A stretch of 64,000 nt of DNA from Clostridia bacterium (GCA_030524425.1 JAUNGN010000003.1:1-64000); one strand, 5' to 3'. Shown: positions 8,841 through 17,189, counted from the first letter of the stretch. The notes: generated by a model not told the origin, from the sequence alone. Numbers and translations: made by a program.

Positions 8841-9050
8841 ATGGAAAGTCATTGCAATAATATTAGCATTTTGCAAAAACTATGTGAAGAACAATGGTCA
8901 AATGAAGCTTGTTTAGGATATGTGATTTTAGCTTGCAATATATTAGGCTATTCTTCAGATGAAAAATTTAGATTAATATCAACTGTTGAAGAAACATTTG
9001 GAAATTATACTGTTCTGCAGGCTAAGAAAAAATTTTACATTGATAGTTAG
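8841..9050 (+). CDS. Small helical protein of unknown function
   Basis: This 69-residue protein begins with ATG behind GAGGTGAA. It has no signal peptide, membrane segment or cysteine cluster. The C-terminal half (GYVILACNILGYSSDEKFRL, then ETFGNYTVLQAKKKFY) is predicted helical and resembles short conserved accessory proteins found in Firmicutes prophages and integrative elements. I do not recognise a named family. It lies between jetD and the KilA-N remnant, so a role in the element is more likely than in Wadjet itself. Confidence 0.6.
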   Translation: MESHCNNISILQKLCEEQWSNEACLGYVILACNILGYSSDEKFRLISTVEETFGNYTVLQAKKKFYIDS

Positions 9051-9118
9051 ATGCTAAGAGTTTGCTATATTAAATAAAAAAGAATATGAAAAACAGAATT
9101 CTTAAAAATTAGTATATA

Positions 9119-9876
9119 GCATTAACTGATATTGAGAATATAAAAGTGATGAACCAAACGAAGCAATCAGAAACTGGATGTGAAATCGAGACACGATTTA
9201 GTTTTTGAGGTTTTAGGAGTTGTTACATAATGAAACTTCTAAACCCGTCGAATTCGACGGGTTTAGAAGTCAGGCAGGATTAAATGCTTTTACTATGTCA
9301 CCGTCAAAATGGATTGACGGAGTAAATGCAATAGGTATAGTTACTAAGTCAGGAAGATATGGTGGTACATATGCTAATTCTGATATAGCTTTTGAATTTG
9401 CATCTTGGGTTTCAGCTGAGTTTAAACTGTATATTATTAAAGATTATCAAAGAATTAAACAGGATGAAAATAGCAGGCTTTCATTAAATTGGAATTTAAA
9501 CAGAGAAATATCAAAATTGAATTATCGTATACATACGGACGCAATAAAAGAAAATTTGATACCAGATGAAGTTACATCTGTTCAAAAATCAATGACTTAC
9601 GCAAGTGAAGCTGATATGTTGAATGTAGCTTTGTTTAATAGTACAGCAAAGCAGTGGCGTGATTCAAATTCAGATAAAAAGGGTAATATTAGGGATTATA
9701 CAGATATAAATCAATTGCTTGTTTTGGCGAACATGGAAAGCTACAATGCAATATTGATTGGACAGGGAATACCTCAGGAAGAAAGAATACAGATATTGAG
9801 AACATACGCTATTAAACAGCTTAACATGTTATCCAAATTGGGTATTGAAACAATCAAATCTTTTGAACAGAAGTAG
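9119..9876 (+). pseudogene. KilA-N domain protein, N-terminus decayed
   Basis: The C-terminal 218 residues are intact from about 9220 (FEFASWVSAEFKLYIIKDYQ and NWNLNREISKLNYRIH are typical KilA-N phage antirepressor-like sequence). The missing N-terminal part is still readable upstream: ALTDIENIK at 9119-9145, then after a one-base frame change DEPNEAIRNWM, NRDTI, FLRF and ELLHNE, separated by in-frame stops at 9181 (TGA), 9199 (TAG) and 9214 (TAG). Each stop is one substitution from a sense codon. Translation might restart at the TTG at 9220, but it has no clear ribosome site and would lack half of the DNA-binding domain. KilA-N proteins are DNA-binding proteins of phages; this copy is probably inactive. 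Confidence 0.8.
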
Positions 9877-10017
9877 GATTTATTGTGCATATATAATTTA
9901 TGGCAGGATTGAAAAACAGTCTGCTTTTTTGTTACTCAAAACCGCTAAATTACTTGACTTTTAAGCCAAAAAGAGTGATATATGGTAATGACATTATATA
10001 GGAAGGAGGAGACCACA

Positions 10018-11265
10018 ATGCGAGTAAGAATAATAAATCCAAACTTACAACCTAAAAAATTAAAGGTCTGTGCCTATTGTCGAGTTTCGACCAACTCTGA
10101 TGAACAGGCATTATCTCTTGAAAATCAAACCTCTACATACGAAAGATTGATAAAGTCAAATCCTGAATATGAGTTTGCAGGTGTATATCACGATAAAGCA
10201 ATGACAGGTTCCAAGGAAAAACGACAGGGTTTTCAAAAAATGCTTTCAGATGCAAAAGCAGGTAAAATAAATTTAATAATTACAAAGTCTATATCAAGGT
10301 TTGCACGAAATACCGTCACCGTTCTCAAATACAGCCGTGAGCTGAGAGAGATTGGTGTCGGTATTTTTTTCGAGGAAGAAAAGATAAATACGCTATCTTC
10401 TGATGGAGAAGTTATGCTTTCAACTATTGCAGCCATTGCTGAAGATGAGCTTCGTAGTATGAGCGAAAATATTAAATGGTCTATACACAAGAAATTTCAG
10501 CGTGGAGAACTTATAATAAGCACTAAATATTTCCTTGGATATGACAAGAACCAATATGGGCAGCTTATTATAAACGAAAAACAGGCAGAGCTTGTAAGAA
10601 GAATATTTAATCTTTACATTGGGGGAATGAGTACAGAGAAAATTGCAGATTTACTTAATAGCGAAAAAGTTCCTACTATTAAGAATGGCAAATGGCATTC
10701 ATCCACAATAAATATAATTATAAAAAATGAAAAATATAAAGGAGATTGTATTTTACAGAAAACATATCATCCTGAAATAAATAAGCAGGCTAAAAATAAA
10801 GGAAATGTAACAAGCTGGTATATTGAGGATAACCACCCTCCCATTGTTACTAAAGAAATTTGGGAAAAGGCTAATATTTTAATGGCTGAAAGGTCAAAAA
10901 ATAGAAATCCTGCAGTATATTCAAAACGTTACCCATTATCGGGATTGCTTATTTGCCCTTACTGCGGTTCAACATTAAGGCGAAAACAGGTTCATAATAA
11001 GCGAATTGAATGGTGGTGCAGTAAAAGCATTAAGGAGGGAGTGAAATCCTGTAAAGGTATTCATGTCAGAAATGAAGATGTTGTAATGCAGAATATTACC
11101 GAGCCGACAGTTGTAGAGGAGATGATAGTTGATGGCAAGAAACATTACAGTTATACCTGCAAATCAGATTTCAATGAAAACTGCAAAAAGCCAAAACAAG
11201 AGGTTGAGAATGGCGGCTTATTGCAGGGTATCCACAGACCGAGAAGAACAATTATTAAGTTATGA
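10018..11265 (+). CDS. Large serine recombinase (first of a pair)
   Basis: This 415-residue protein uses the ATG at 10018 with GGAAGGAGGAG seven bases upstream; an earlier in-frame ATG lacks a ribosome site. The resolvase domain starts with CAYCRVST, giving the nucleophile Ser24, with further active-site arginines in KSISRFARN. It is followed by the recombinase domain and a zinc ribbon (CPYCGSTLRR ... WWCSKS ... SCKG). The C-terminal tail of about 45 residues overlaps the next gene in another frame. Large serine recombinases integrate and excise phages and integrative elements at att sites. It probably acts with the following recombinase. Confidence 0.9.
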   Translation: MRVRIINPNLQPKKLKVCAYCRVSTNSDEQALSLENQTSTYERLIKSNPEYEFAGVYHDKAMTGSKEKRQGFQKMLSDAKAGKINLIITKSISRFARNTVTVLKYSRELREIGVGIFFEEEKINTLSSDGEVMLSTIAAIAEDELRSMSENIKWSIHKKFQRGELIISTKYFLGYDKNQYGQLIINEKQAELVRRIFNLYIGGMSTEKIADLLNSEKVPTIKNGKWHSSTINIIIKNEKYKGDCILQKTYHPEINKQAKNKGNVTSWYIEDNHPPIVTKEIWEKANILMAERSKNRNPAVYSKRYPLSGLLICPYCGSTLRRKQVHNKRIEWWCSKSIKEGVKSCKGIHVRNEDVVMQNITEPTVVEEMIVDGKKHYSYTCKSDFNENCKKPKQEVENGGLLQGIHRPRRTIIKL

Positions 11266-12532
11266 AAATCAGCTCAGGTATTATAAAAACTACATTGAAA
11301 GTAATCCAAACTATGAATTTGCAGGCTTATATGCAGATGAAGGTATTACAGCCACTAACACCAAAAAGCGTGACAACTTCAACAGAATGATAGTAGATTG
11401 CAGAAATGGAAAAATTGATATGATTATAACAAAATCAATATCAAGATTTGCAAGAAATACCCTTGACTGCCTTAATTATGTAAGAGAGCTGAAATCTTTT
11501 GGTATAGGTATAATATTTGAAAAAGAGGGTGTGAATACTCTTGAGGGCAGCGGTGAGGTGTTGCTTACCATTTTAGCTTCATTGGCACAGGACGAATCAA
11601 GGTCAATATCTGAAAACTCAAAATGGGGTATTCGCAGGCGTTTTGAGGCAGGAGAACATAAAATGGCTACTAAGCGTTTTATGGGTTATGACAGGGATAA
11701 AAACGGTAAGCTGATTATAAACCAAAGACAGGCAAGGGTTGTCAAAAGGATTTATAATGAGTTTCTTTCGGGTAAAACTGTTGATTATATAAAACGAATT
11801 CTTGAAAAAGAGAAAGTTCCTAAATGGGATGGTACTTATAAATGGGAGGCATCAACAATTCAAAGTATGTTAAAAAATGAAAAGTATAAAGGTGATGCTG
11901 TTTTACAAAAGAGCTATACTGCGGATTTTCTAACAAAGAAAAGAAACAAAAATAAGGGAGAAATGCAGAGCTACTACATAGAAGATGACCACGAAGCTAT
12001 TATCAACCCCAAAATATGGGAGTGTGTTCAACTTGAAATGGAGCGCAGAAAAAAATATCTGCAGAAGTATGGCTTAAACAGTTATTCTCATAATACGGAG
12101 AATAATCCTTTTGCTTCAAAGATAATTTGTGGAAACTGCAACAGGCCTTATTCACGGAAAGGATGGTTTGGCAAAAACGGTAAAACACGCAGTATTTGGC
12201 AGTGTAGTGAGCGATATAAGGTTAAGGGTATTCAAGGCTGTACAAACAGACATACTGACGAGGAAACCTTAGTAAAGGCTTTTTTAATGGCTTGGAATAC
12301 GGTACTTGACAACAGAGAGGCTTGCCTTGAAAAATGGAACACACAAAAGAAAAGTGATAATTTGCTTGAAGCTTACAGGGCAAAACGATTTATTGAGTAT
12401 ACTGAGGACACAACCCCTGTAAATGAGTTTAAAACGGATTTTATGCTTAAAGTATTAGACCATATCAAGGTATTTGAAGATGGAATGTTAGAGGTTACAT
12501 TCCTTGATGGAACAACAATAGAGTGCCGATAA
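11132..12532 (+). CDS. Large serine recombinase (second of a pair)
   Basis: This 466-residue protein starts at the ATG at 11132 (MARNITVIPA is the usual beginning of this subgroup), with AGAGGAG upstream. The nucleophile is Ser34 in AAYCRVST; KSISRFARNT carries active-site arginine. A recombinase domain and a zinc ribbon (CGNCNRPYSR ... WQCSER ... GCTNRH) follow, then a short coiled-coil tail. It starts inside the first recombinase gene with a 134-bp overlap in a different frame. Paired or tripled serine recombinases of this type move prophages and ICE-like elements in Clostridia. Its end lies 190 bp from the end of rlmD, which supports rlmD as the attachment gene. Confidence 0.92.
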   Translation: MARNITVIPANQISMKTAKSQNKRLRMAAYCRVSTDREEQLLSYENQLRYYKNYIESNPNYEFAGLYADEGITATNTKKRDNFNRMIVDCRNGKIDMIITKSISRFARNTLDCLNYVRELKSFGIGIIFEKEGVNTLEGSGEVLLTILASLAQDESRSISENSKWGIRRRFEAGEHKMATKRFMGYDRDKNGKLIINQRQARVVKRIYNEFLSGKTVDYIKRILEKEKVPKWDGTYKWEASTIQSMLKNEKYKGDAVLQKSYTADFLTKKRNKNKGEMQSYYIEDDHEAIINPKIWECVQLEMERRKKYLQKYGLNSYSHNTENNPFASKIICGNCNRPYSRKGWFGKNGKTRSIWQCSERYKVKGIQGCTNRHTDEETLVKAFLMAWNTVLDNREACLEKWNTQKKSDNLLEAYRAKRFIEYTEDTTPVNEFKTDFMLKVLDHIKVFEDGMLEVTFLDGTTIECR

Positions 12533-12535
12533 ACT

Positions 12536-12573
12536 AAAGCCACACTCATCACTTACTCGGGTGTGGCTTTTTT
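12536..12573 (+). terminator. Terminator after the recombinase pair
   Basis: AAAGCCACAC and GTGTGGCTTT form a perfect 10-bp stem with a 15-base loop, followed by a T run. It starts four bases after the recombinase stop codon. Confidence 0.9.
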
Positions 12574-12724
12574 GTGCAATTTGTATACCGTTTGGCGAAA
12601 TTATAACCTTTTGGCAAAAAGGCATTTTCCACTATAGGGGGGTAGTAAATGTTCTCACATAGAGGTCATAATTACCTTAAAACACACAATTATATTTGGG
12701 TGAAAAGTCTTGAAAAGTGCTTAA

Positions 12725-12775
12725 TTACTGGGCTTTTCGAGTGAGCAGACAAACGGTCTCAACGTGGTAACTGTG
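12725..12775. other. Candidate right attachment site in the 3' end of rlmD
   Basis: The element ends next to the last codons of rlmD, which encode HVETVCLLTRKAQ. The 3' end of rlmD/rumA (rum) is an established integration site for ICEs in streptococci, and the conserved HVET codons form the target there. The reading frame of rlmD is intact, as expected if the element restores the C-terminus. The exact crossover dinucleotide and the matching left site cannot be seen because the left end lies outside the window. Confidence 0.45.
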
Positions 12776-14092
12776 AGGAAACATATCAACAGGCTGAACT
12801 TTTTCAATATTATATACACTGCTTTCACATAAAATCTTCAAATCTCTTGCAAGAGTGGCACTATCGCAGCTTACATATACAATCCTTTCAGGCTTCATAT
12901 TAAGCATAAGTTTTAAAAGGCTTTCATCACAGCCTTTCCTCGGAGGGTCGACTACCATAACATCAGCCTTAATTCCTCTTTCATTATACAATTCAGGAAC
13001 TATATCCTCTGACTTACCTGCAAAAAACTCTGCATTTTTTATATTATTAAGCTTTGCATTTTCTGTTGCGTTTTCTATTGCATCAGGCACAATTTCAATA
13101 CCATAGACCTTTTTGGCCTTTTGAGCAAGAAAAAGGGATATTGAGCCTATTCCGCAGTAAGCATCAATAACAGTTTCATTTCCTTTAAGGTCAGCAAATT
13201 CAAGTGCTTTTGAATAGAGCTTATAGGTTTGTATAGGGTTGACCTGAAAAAAGGAAAGAGAGGATATTTTAAATGCTAAATCACCTATTTTATCTGTTAT
13301 ATAATCCTGTCCCCATATGGTTTCGCATTTTTGTCCCATAATTACATTTGATTTGACAGTGTTATAATTAATAACGACAGATTTTAAATTTTCAATTCCT
13401 TCAAGTGCCTTTAACAGCTCCTTTTTGTATTTAAACTTATTGCTGTTTACAATAAGGCAGACCATTATTTCGCCTGTATAAAAGCCTTCTCTTATGAGAA
13501 TATGACGTACAAGCCCTTTGCCTGTTTCTTCATTATAAGCAGATATATTGTTGCTTTCCATAAAAGCCTTTATAGTTTGCAAAATTTTACTGTTTTCTTT
13601 ACTTCCTATAAGGCAGTTGTCATTATTAACTATTTTGTGACTTCCCAGAGAATAAAAGCCCATATTAATGCCGTTTTTATCTGAATTAACAGGATACTGA
13701 GCCTTGTTTCTGTAGTGATATGGCTCATCCATACCTATAACAGGCTCAACTTCAATATTATTAAAACCGCCAATTCGCATTATGTTCTGCTTTACCTTGT
13801 TTTGCTTTAGTTTAAGCTGTTCTGAATATTCTAAATGCTGAATTGTACAGCCTCCGCATTTTCCTGCAAAAGAACAGGGAGGGGTTATTCTGTAAGGCGA
13901 GGGAGTAATAATTTCAAGTGCCTTGCCGTAGCCATAGCTTTTGTTTGCTTTTACAACAAGGACTTTAACTTCCTCTCCCGGCAAGGTGTTTTTGACAAAA
14001 AGGGTATAGCCCTCAATTTTGCCTATGCCTTCTCCCTGTGTGCCTAAATCTGTAATTTTTATATTGTAAATTTCATTTTTCTTAATATTCAT
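12725..14092 (-). CDS. rlmD: 23S rRNA (uracil-5-)-methyltransferase RlmD
   Basis: This 455-residue enzyme uses S-adenosylmethionine to methylate a uracil of 23S rRNA (U1939-type). A TRAM domain occupies about residues 3-62. Cysteines 73, 79, 82 and 160 match the [4Fe-4S] ligands of RumA/RlmD, and the methyltransferase domain includes DAYCGIGSISL, VVDPPRKGCD and the catalytic cysteine in YVSCDSATL. A TrmA/RlmCD paralogue with different uracil preference cannot be fully excluded. It lies 2 bp after yhaM and is probably cotranscribed with it. Its 3' end adjoins the mobile element, so the last residues may be element-derived. Confidence 0.88.
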   Translation of the reverse strand: MNIKKNEIYNIKITDLGTQGEGIGKIEGYTLFVKNTLPGEEVKVLVVKANKSYGYGKALEIITPSPYRITPPCSFAGKCGGCTIQHLEYSEQLKLKQNKVKQNIMRIGGFNNIEVEPVIGMDEPYHYRNKAQYPVNSDKNGINMGFYSLGSHKIVNNDNCLIGSKENSKILQTIKAFMESNNISAYNEETGKGLVRHILIREGFYTGEIMVCLIVNSNKFKYKKELLKALEGIENLKSVVINYNTVKSNVIMGQKCETIWGQDYITDKIGDLAFKISSLSFFQVNPIQTYKLYSKALEFADLKGNETVIDAYCGIGSISLFLAQKAKKVYGIEIVPDAIENATENAKLNNIKNAEFFAGKSEDIVPELYNERGIKADVMVVDPPRKGCDESLLKLMLNMKPERIVYVSCDSATLARDLKILCESSVYNIEKVQPVDMFPHSYHVETVCLLTRKAQ

Positions 14093-14094
14093 AA

Positions 14095-15039
14095 TTAAAA
14101 TTCTGTCTTTCTGATATTTCTTGCAAGTATTTTATTATAGCCTGCCCATGGACCGTTTGTGGAATTTTCGGCAATGGCAGTTTCAAACATTTTAACCTTA
14201 GCATCGGTATCATCAGCACAGTGAAGTATAAATGCTTCTATTGTGCGTGGAAGTTTTGGTGAGCCATATTCATATTCTCCGTGATGTGCTAAAATGTTAT
14301 GCTGAAGCATAGAGCGGAGCTGATGAGGAAAACCCTCAATCTTATCAGCTTCTCTGCCTATAAATTCAGAGCCCATTACAATATGTCCTAAAAGCTCACC
14401 GTCATCGGTATAGTCAATATTAGGGAATTCCGAAAGTTCTTTAAGCTTTGCGATGTCATGCAAAAGAGCTGAGGCTATAAGAATATCTCTGTTGACATTT
14501 TCATAGTGCTTTGCAAAAAAGTCACATATTCCTGTCACAGATATTGTGTGTTCAATAAGTCCTCCCATATAATTATGGTGCATAGCTTTAGCGGCTGTAT
14601 GCTTTTTAAAGCTTGAAGAAATATCCGTATTTTCAATAAATACATTTGTTAAAAGTGTTTTAATATATGGATTTTCAACAGAGCTTATGTATTCAGTAAG
14701 TTTTTGATAAAGCTCATTTACATTTTTTTCTGTTGCCGGAATGTAGTCGGACTCATTATATTCTCCGTCCTGAGCTTTTCTTATTTTCTTTATATTTAGC
14801 TGTAAATCGTTATTAAAAGTTTGAACAGTTGCATCTATTTTAATATAATCTCCTTCGTTAAAGGATTGTATATCTCTTGAAATATCCCATACTTTGCCGT
14901 TTATTGTACCGGTTTTATCTGAAAGGGTAAGAGAAAGATAATTTTTACCTGTTTTTTGTGATTTCATACTTTGTCTTTGCTTGCAGAAATAGAAATCAAT
15001 AATTCTTTCTCCGTCAGTTAGTTCCTTAATATAACGCAT
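14095..15039 (-). CDS. yhaM: 3'-5' exoribonuclease YhaM
   Basis: This 314-residue protein has the YhaM layout: an N-terminal OB fold (YLSLTLSDKTGTINGKVWD) that binds nucleic acid, then an HD-type hydrolase domain with metal ligands in HHNYMGGLIEHT and ALLHDIAKLKEL. YhaM trims RNA 3' ends, and single-stranded DNA in vitro, in Gram-positive bacteria. The length is the usual one for the family. The start is supported by AGGAGG a few bases upstream on the minus strand. It is the first gene of a yhaM-rlmD transcript. A perfect 16-bp palindrome sits just upstream. Confidence 0.9.
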   Translation of the reverse strand: MRYIKELTDGERIIDFYFCKQRQSMKSQKTGKNYLSLTLSDKTGTINGKVWDISRDIQSFNEGDYIKIDATVQTFNNDLQLNIKKIRKAQDGEYNESDYIPATEKNVNELYQKLTEYISSVENPYIKTLLTNVFIENTDISSSFKKHTAAKAMHHNYMGGLIEHTISVTGICDFFAKHYENVNRDILIASALLHDIAKLKELSEFPNIDYTDDGELLGHIVMGSEFIGREADKIEGFPHQLRSMLQHNILAHHGEYEYGSPKLPRTIEAFILHCADDTDAKVKMFETAIAENSTNGPWAGYNKILARNIRKTEF

Positions 15040-15060
15040 ATTTGCCTCCTGTTAATATTT

Positions 15061-15076
15061 AAATCTAATTAGATTT
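15061..15076. promoter_or_regulatory. 16-bp perfect palindrome upstream of yhaM
   Basis: AAATCTAATTAGATTT is self-complementary and lies 22 bases upstream of the yhaM start codon, in the likely promoter region. It could be a regulator site. No second copy was noticed in the window. Confidence 0.35.
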
Positions 15077-15217
15077 TAACACAAATGGGGGAAAATACAA
15101 CCATTTTTAATTTTTTTTAATAAATAACTTATAGTAATTTAAAAAAGAAAGTGTATATTGTACTTAATTAAATAAAGGTTTGGATAAAGAAAAAAATTAG
15201 TAAAAAGCAAAAAAAAT

Positions 15218-15231
15218 AATAGCAGGCTATT
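15218..15231. promoter_or_regulatory. MarR-type operator upstream of marR (first copy)
   Basis: AATAGCAGGCTATT is an inverted repeat, AATAGC-NN-GCTATT. The same dyad recurs before the neighbouring MATE gene at 15779. The copy lies in the promoter region of the MarR gene, consistent with autoregulation. Confidence 0.65.
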
Positions 15232-15286
15232 GATTTTTTGGCTTGCTTATATTATAATCATTATATAAAGATTGGGAGGTGATATT

Positions 15287-15715
15287 ATGTCAGCAATAGA
15301 TAATCATTGCGGACTTCTTATAAAGCAAATTCATGATATAATGGAAAAGCAGGGAAACAATGCTTTAAGAGGTCAGAATTTAACTTTTTCTCAGGCTTCT
15401 GTCCTCATGGCAATAAATGAAGCTGAAAGTAAAATTCTTACTATGAAAGAACTTGAAAGTAAAATGAATGTTGCACAATCTACTGTGGCAGGTATTGTAA
15501 TGAGGCTGGAAAAGAAGAAATTGGTAGAGGGCTTTGGAGATCCGATGGATAAAAGAATAAAAAAGGTCAGGCTTACATCAGAAGGAAGGAATTTTTGTGA
15601 TATTAGCAGAACAAATATGGCAGATGCGGAAAGGTATTTGTTGTCAGGTCTTAATGATGATGAAAAGGAGCAGTTCCGCAGCCTGCTTATTAAGATAATA
15701 AATAAGTTAAAATAA
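15287..15715 (+). CDS. MarR-family transcriptional regulator
   Basis: This 142-residue protein starts at the ATG at 15287 with GGGAGGTGAT ahead. It has the MarR winged helix: the recognition region MNVAQSTVAGIVMRLEKKKL and the wing DPMDKRIKKVRLT. It lies directly upstream of a MATE efflux gene and shares a dyad operator with it, so it is most likely the ligand-sensing repressor of that pump and of itself. The ligand is unknown. Confidence 0.88.
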   Translation: MSAIDNHCGLLIKQIHDIMEKQGNNALRGQNLTFSQASVLMAINEAESKILTMKELESKMNVAQSTVAGIVMRLEKKKLVEGFGDPMDKRIKKVRLTSEGRNFCDISRTNMADAERYLLSGLNDDEKEQFRSLLIKIINKLK

Positions 15716-15745
15716 TTTTATTAATTGTTACAGAACATTATATAA

Positions 15746-15768
15746 TGCCTCATAAGAGGCAGTCTTTT
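15746..15768 (+). terminator. Hairpin between marR and the MATE gene
   Basis: TGCCTC and GAGGCA pair around ATAA and are followed by GTCTTTTT. This is a short terminator that separates the two genes, leaving the MATE gene to its own promoter. Confidence 0.7.
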
Positions 15769-15778
15769 TACGCAAAAT

Positions 15779-15803
15779 AATAGCAAGCTATTAATAGCTT
15801 GCT
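15779..15803. promoter_or_regulatory. MarR-type operator upstream of the MATE gene (second copy)
   Basis: AATAGCAAGCTATT at 15779-15792 repeats the dyad found upstream of marR. It also belongs to a longer perfect 22-bp palindrome at 15782-15803, centred on CTATTAATAG. The site lies 23 bases before the MATE start codon, suited to repression. Confidence 0.7.
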
Positions 15804-15825
15804 GTAAGAACTGGGAGGCTTAAAT

Positions 15826-17187
15826 ATGGAAGAAAAAAATTCACTTGATATTTTTAGTTCAGCTTCTGTTCCGAAAGCTGTTTTAAAAAATGCTGTTCCT
15901 GCAATAGGTGCAATGCTTATGGTTTTGGTTTATAATTTGGCTGATACCTTTTTCATAAGCCAGACCCATGATGATATTCAGGTTGTAGCTATTTCTCTTG
16001 CAACACCTGTATTCCTGCTTTTTATGGCTGTTGGTACAATTTTTGGCATAGGAGGAACATCTGTTATATCAAGATCAATGGGTAAAGGAAATAGGGAATA
16101 TGCAAAGAAGGTATGTTCTTTCTGTATGTGGAGCTGTGTATTTGCAGGAATTTTAATGGCATTGTTTATGGGAGTTTTTATGGATAATATACTTGCCCTT
16201 ATTGGTGCAAGCAATGATACATGGGCCGGGGCAAAGTCATATCTTATGATAGCAATATGGTGCGGTCCTTTTGTATTGATTGCGAATTGCTATTCAAATA
16301 TACTGCGTGCCGAAGGACAGTCTAATAAGGCAATGATGGGTATGGTTATAGGCAATTTGCTGAATGTTATTCTTGATCCTGTTATGATACTGATATTTAA
16401 ATGGAATATTGCAGGTGCGGCAATAGCTACAGTAATTTGCAATATAGCGGGAGCTGTTTATTATATATTATATTTTATAAGAGGCAATTCTATGCTAAGC
16501 ATAAGTATAAAGGATTTTACCTTAAAAGAAAGAGTATGCAGAAGTGTGCTTTCAATAGGTATACCTGCTTCATTAGGTTCAATTCTTATGAGCATTTCCA
16601 ATATAATAATGAACAGTCAAATGACAGATTACGGAGATATGGCTTTGGCAGGAATTGGAGTTGCAATGAAGGTTACAATGATTACGGGTATGATATGTAT
16701 AGGATTCGGACAGGGAGTTCAGCCTTTACTGGGCTTTTGTGTGGGAGCTAAGGCATGGGACAGATATGAAAAGGTTATGAAATTTTCCGTTTGGTTTTCA
16801 ATTATTGCGGGAGTTTTGCTGACAGTTTTTTGTTATATTTTTTTAGACGGTATTATAAATATATTTTTAACCGATAAAGCTGCTTTTGATTATGGAGTGG
16901 AATTTGCAAAAATACTTTTGAGCACAAGCTCTTTATTTGGAATATTTTATGTGCTTACAAATGCTTTGCAGGCAATGGGAGCTTCAGCTCCGTCACTAAT
17001 AGTCAATGTAAGCAGACAGGGGCTTATTTATATTCCGTCACTGTTTATTTTAAAAGCATTGGTAGGTATGACGGGTTTGGTATGGGCACAGCCTGTTGCA
17101 GATGTATTGTCATTGACTATTGCATTTGTGCTATATATGAAAGCATTGAAAAGTTACGAAAGTGAAAATTTGAAAGGAGAGAAGTAA
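15826..17187 (+). CDS. MATE-family multidrug/cation efflux transporter
   Basis: This 453-residue membrane protein has the twelve-helix, two-bundle layout of MATE transporters, with the typical starts of each half (LKNAVPAIGAMLMVLVYNLA near residue 20 and SIGIPASLGSILMSISN near 240). It most resembles the MepA-like subgroup, which exports cationic drugs in exchange for sodium or protons. The ribosome site CTGGGAGG precedes the ATG. It follows a MarR gene with a shared operator. The real substrate is unknown. Confidence 0.9.
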   Translation: MEEKNSLDIFSSASVPKAVLKNAVPAIGAMLMVLVYNLADTFFISQTHDDIQVVAISLATPVFLLFMAVGTIFGIGGTSVISRSMGKGNREYAKKVCSFCMWSCVFAGILMALFMGVFMDNILALIGASNDTWAGAKSYLMIAIWCGPFVLIANCYSNILRAEGQSNKAMMGMVIGNLLNVILDPVMILIFKWNIAGAAIATVICNIAGAVYYILYFIRGNSMLSISIKDFTLKERVCRSVLSIGIPASLGSILMSISNIIMNSQMTDYGDMALAGIGVAMKVTMITGMICIGFGQGVQPLLGFCVGAKAWDRYEKVMKFSVWFSIIAGVLLTVFCYIFLDGIINIFLTDKAAFDYGVEFAKILLSTSSLFGIFYVLTNALQAMGASAPSLIVNVSRQGLIYIPSLFILKALVGMTGLVWAQPVADVLSLTIAFVLYMKALKSYESENLKGEK

Positions 17188-17189
17188 AA

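Larger units (their letters stand above)
1..12724. mobile_element. Integrated phage-like element carrying Wadjet (right part; left end outside window)
   Basis: This stretch contains phage-type genes (helicase tail, ArpU-like regulator, HNH nuclease), a defence operon, a decayed KilA-N gene and two large serine recombinases, and then stops abruptly at the 3' end of the housekeeping gene rlmD. The recombinases are the last genes before the chromosome, as expected at one end of a serine-recombinase element. Terminase, portal, capsid and tail genes that normally follow the HNH gene in a prophage are absent. The left boundary is not visible, so the element type (defective prophage, phage satellite or ICE-like island) cannot be settled. 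The right boundary is inferred from gene content and is uncertain by tens of bases. Confidence 0.75.

Noticed and set aside
9220-9876. KilA-N frame as a complete, normal gene
   Set aside because: The family N-terminus is still recognisable upstream but broken by stops; the TTG start lacks a ribosome site.
9890-9940. Terminator after the KilA-N remnant
   Set aside because: Only a bulged 4-5 bp stem precedes the T run; too weak to list.
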